DNA from: Candidatus Thermokryptus sp.
GTDB taxonomy: Bacteria > Bacteroidota > Ignavibacteria > Kryptoniales > Kryptoniaceae
DNA length: 7,411 nucleotides
Assembly (NCBI GenBank): GCA_028276305.1
Contig: JAPYWO010000048.1
Span: 1 to 7,411, forward strand
Reading direction: 5' to 3'
The position numbers and the translations under genes are program-made. The notes beneath the pieces are model-generated. The model did not search any database and was not told where the DNA came from. It was given only the letters and a program-made list of their open reading frames with translations. Numbering within the stretch: the first letter of the stretch is position 1; each line of letters begins with the position of its first letter. This document shows, in pieces, positions 5,968 to 7,411 of the stretch.

Positions 5968-7411
5968 GAAAAATCCTCTACGCCTTCATAATTTTTGCCT
6001 CAACGAATTTACTTTCTCAAGTTGAGAATGTACCGATAACGAACAGAGTTTACATGTTTTTAAAAAGAATGGAAGTCAAAGGGTTTATAAAAAATTTTGA
6101 CGATGTCTCATTGCCACTGTCAAGGGAAGAGGTTGCCAAATTTTTAAGCGAGATCAATTTACAATACGAGAGTTTGAGCGAAAACGAAAGAGGAACGCTC
6201 AAACTTTTGATGATTGAGTTTGAGAACGAACTTAAAAAAGAAAACTTTTTTGAAACCACAATCTTCAGCGACTTTTTAAAAAGAGAATTTCTATTTTCCG
6301 ACAGAGCCAAATACTTATACTCTTACAGAGATACGAGCATTTCATTCTTTGTTGATGCGCTTGCAAATTTTGATTTAAGGTTTTCGCGCGCATCAAAAGT
6401 TTTACTTGCTGAAATTGGTGGAAGGTTAAGAGGCACATACGATAACAAAATTGGATTTTACTTACAATCAACGGATGGGCAAATTTTCGGCGATAAAAAA
6501 CTCGCGCTTGAGGATTTGAAATTAAAACAAAATTTTAAACTCAACGAGCCCGGCTCAGTAAATTTTGACTTCACAGAAGCATACATAAAATATCAAACGA
6601 AGCATATAAGCTTTCAAATCGGAAGAGAAGCGATAACACAGGGTTATGGTTTCTCTGGGAAACTATTCATCTCAGAAACAGCGCCTCTTTTTGATTTTTT
6701 AAAAATTCACTTCAAATATAAAAATGTCTCCTACGACTTTATCCATTCCTGGCTTCTTGGTTCAAAGTTCACAATCCCAGATACACTTGCGGGAAACATA
6801 ACAATTGTAAATTCAAAATATCTTGCAACTCACAGATTAAACTTTAATTTTTGGGACAAGTTCAACTTTGGCGTTTGGGAAGGTGTAATTTACACAAGGC
6901 GCTTCCCTGAGCTTGCATATCTTAATCCATTCAATTTTTACAAGTCAGCTGAACATTCACTTCAAGACAGGGACAATTCCCTGCTTGGCTTCAATTTCAA
7001 GTCAAACTTATTCAAAAATTTTCAAATTTACGGGACGATTTTGATTGACGATATAAACTTTCCTCTCATCGGCACGGGTTGGTATGGGAATCAACTCGGA
7101 TATCAAGTGGGGCTATACTTTGCTGGTTTAAAGGATACGGACATCATACTTGAATACACAAGGATAGAACCATATGTATATTCGCACAGGATAAACGAAA
7201 ACAATTACACTCACAATGGTTTTTTGCTTGGGCATTGGATTGGACCCAATTCGGATGATTTTTTCATCAAAATTAATTATCTTCTATCAAAAAGAACAGT
7301 GTTGAGCTTCTTTGCAGAAAAGATAAGACATGGAAAGAATCAAATCGTCGGGGCAGACACTCTGAATGTCGGAGGTGATTACAATCTTGGACATCGCGTC
7401 AACGATTCCAA
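5964..7411 (+). CDS. Wzi-like capsule assembly / outer-membrane beta-barrel protein, truncated by window edge
   Basis: The reading frame from the ATG at 5964 stays open for 482 codons to the right edge. Residues 1-19 look like a Sec signal peptide (Arg2-Lys3, hydrophobic 4-17, no lipobox Cys). A short helical domain follows (about 28-95, VYMFLKRMEVKGFI at 29-42 and PLSREEVAKFL at 51-61), a form I associate with Wzi-like proteins of the Ignavibacteria/Bacteroidota group. From about residue 96 on, the sequence alternates aromatic and polar residues, as in outer-membrane strands. Wzi-like marks are IGREAITQGYGFSGKLFIS (219-237), a LNPFNFYKSAEHS segment and, nearer the edge, HWIGPNSDD. Wzi of E. 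coli binds K30 capsule at the cell surface; whether this homologue does so is inference. The 4-nt overlap with the glycosyltransferase suggests translational coupling. It is absent from simple ORF lists because it has no stop in the window. Confidence 0.75.
   Translation, partial: MRKILYAFIIFASTNLLSQVENVPITNRVYMFLKRMEVKGFIKNFDDVSLPLSREEVAKFLSEINLQYESLSENERGTLKLLMIEFENELKKENFFETTIFSDFLKREFLFSDRAKYLYSYRDTSISFFVDALANFDLRFSRASKVLLAEIGGRLRGTYDNKIGFYLQSTDGQIFGDKKLALEDLKLKQNFKLNEPGSVNFDFTEAYIKYQTKHISFQIGREAITQGYGFSGKLFISETAPLFDFLKIHFKYKNVSYDFIHSWLLGSKFTIPDTLAGNITIVNSKYLATHRLNFNFWDKFNFGVWEGVIYTRRFPELAYLNPFNFYKSAEHSLQDRDNSLLGFNFKSNLFKNFQIYGTILIDDINFPLIGTGWYGNQLGYQVGLYFAGLKDTDIILEYTRIEPYVYSHRINENNYTHNGFLLGHWIGPNSDDFFIKINYLLSKRTVLSFFAEKIRHGKNQIVGADTLNVGGDYNLGHRVNDS

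Noticed and set aside
6050..6471. Minus-strand frames opposite the Wzi-like gene
   Set aside because: The plus-strand frame is open for 482 codons with a signal peptide and barrel-like pattern; the antisense products are short and featureless.
1..7411. CRISPR array, tRNA/rRNA, insertion sequence or prophage
   Set aside because: No spaced direct repeats, tRNA-like cloverleaf, transposase, terminal inverted repeats or phage genes were seen on either strand.

Overview
The window looks like ordinary chromosome from an AT-rich Gram-negative bacterium, and no phage, insertion sequence, CRISPR array or RNA gene is visible. The gene set is an alpha-glucan phosphorylase with a DUF3417-type N-terminus, separate accB and accC genes, a two-subunit glycine decarboxylase of which gcvPA is present, and a Wzi-like outer-membrane protein with a short helical N-terminal domain. 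Together with lysine- and glutamate-rich proteins, this suggests a Bacteroidota/Ignavibacteria/Kryptonia-like, possibly thermophilic lineage. That placement is from memory of the families and is only moderately secure.

Layout. (1) Positions 1-731, minus strand: the N-terminal third or so of a GT35 alpha-glucan phosphorylase, cut by the left edge of the window. (2) Positions 732-872: a divergent intergenic region with a plausible sigma70-like promoter facing each way and a 12-bp perfect palindrome between them. (3) Positions 873-5150, plus strand: five tightly spaced genes, efp, accB, accC, gcvH and gcvPA. Gaps are about 15-25 bp, and the unit ends in a clear intrinsic terminator at 5181-5216. 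(4) Positions 5239-7411, plus strand: a family 2 glycosyltransferase whose stop codon overlaps (ATGA) the start of a Wzi-like capsule-assembly/outer-membrane beta-barrel gene, cut by the right edge.

How the genes fit together. The central operon groups a translation factor for difficult peptide bonds (EF-P), the biotin carrier and biotin carboxylase of acetyl-CoA carboxylase, and the lipoyl carrier and one P-protein subunit of the glycine cleavage system. Two products, AccB and GcvH, are related swinging-arm carriers, each modified on one lysine (Lys148 and Lys64). Fatty-acid synthesis started by acetyl-CoA carboxylase also provides the octanoyl precursor of lipoate, so there is a metabolic link. 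accA, accD, gcvPB, gcvT and lpd are not in the window. The last two genes form a likely surface-polysaccharide unit.

Points most worth a second look: the start of accC, which has neither an in-frame ATG nor a Shine-Dalgarno and sits beside a short A run where one extra A would create an ATG start; an arginine at the modifiable tip of EF-P; and the placement of the glycosyltransferase start only about 22 bp after a strong terminator. I found no convincing undescribed system.
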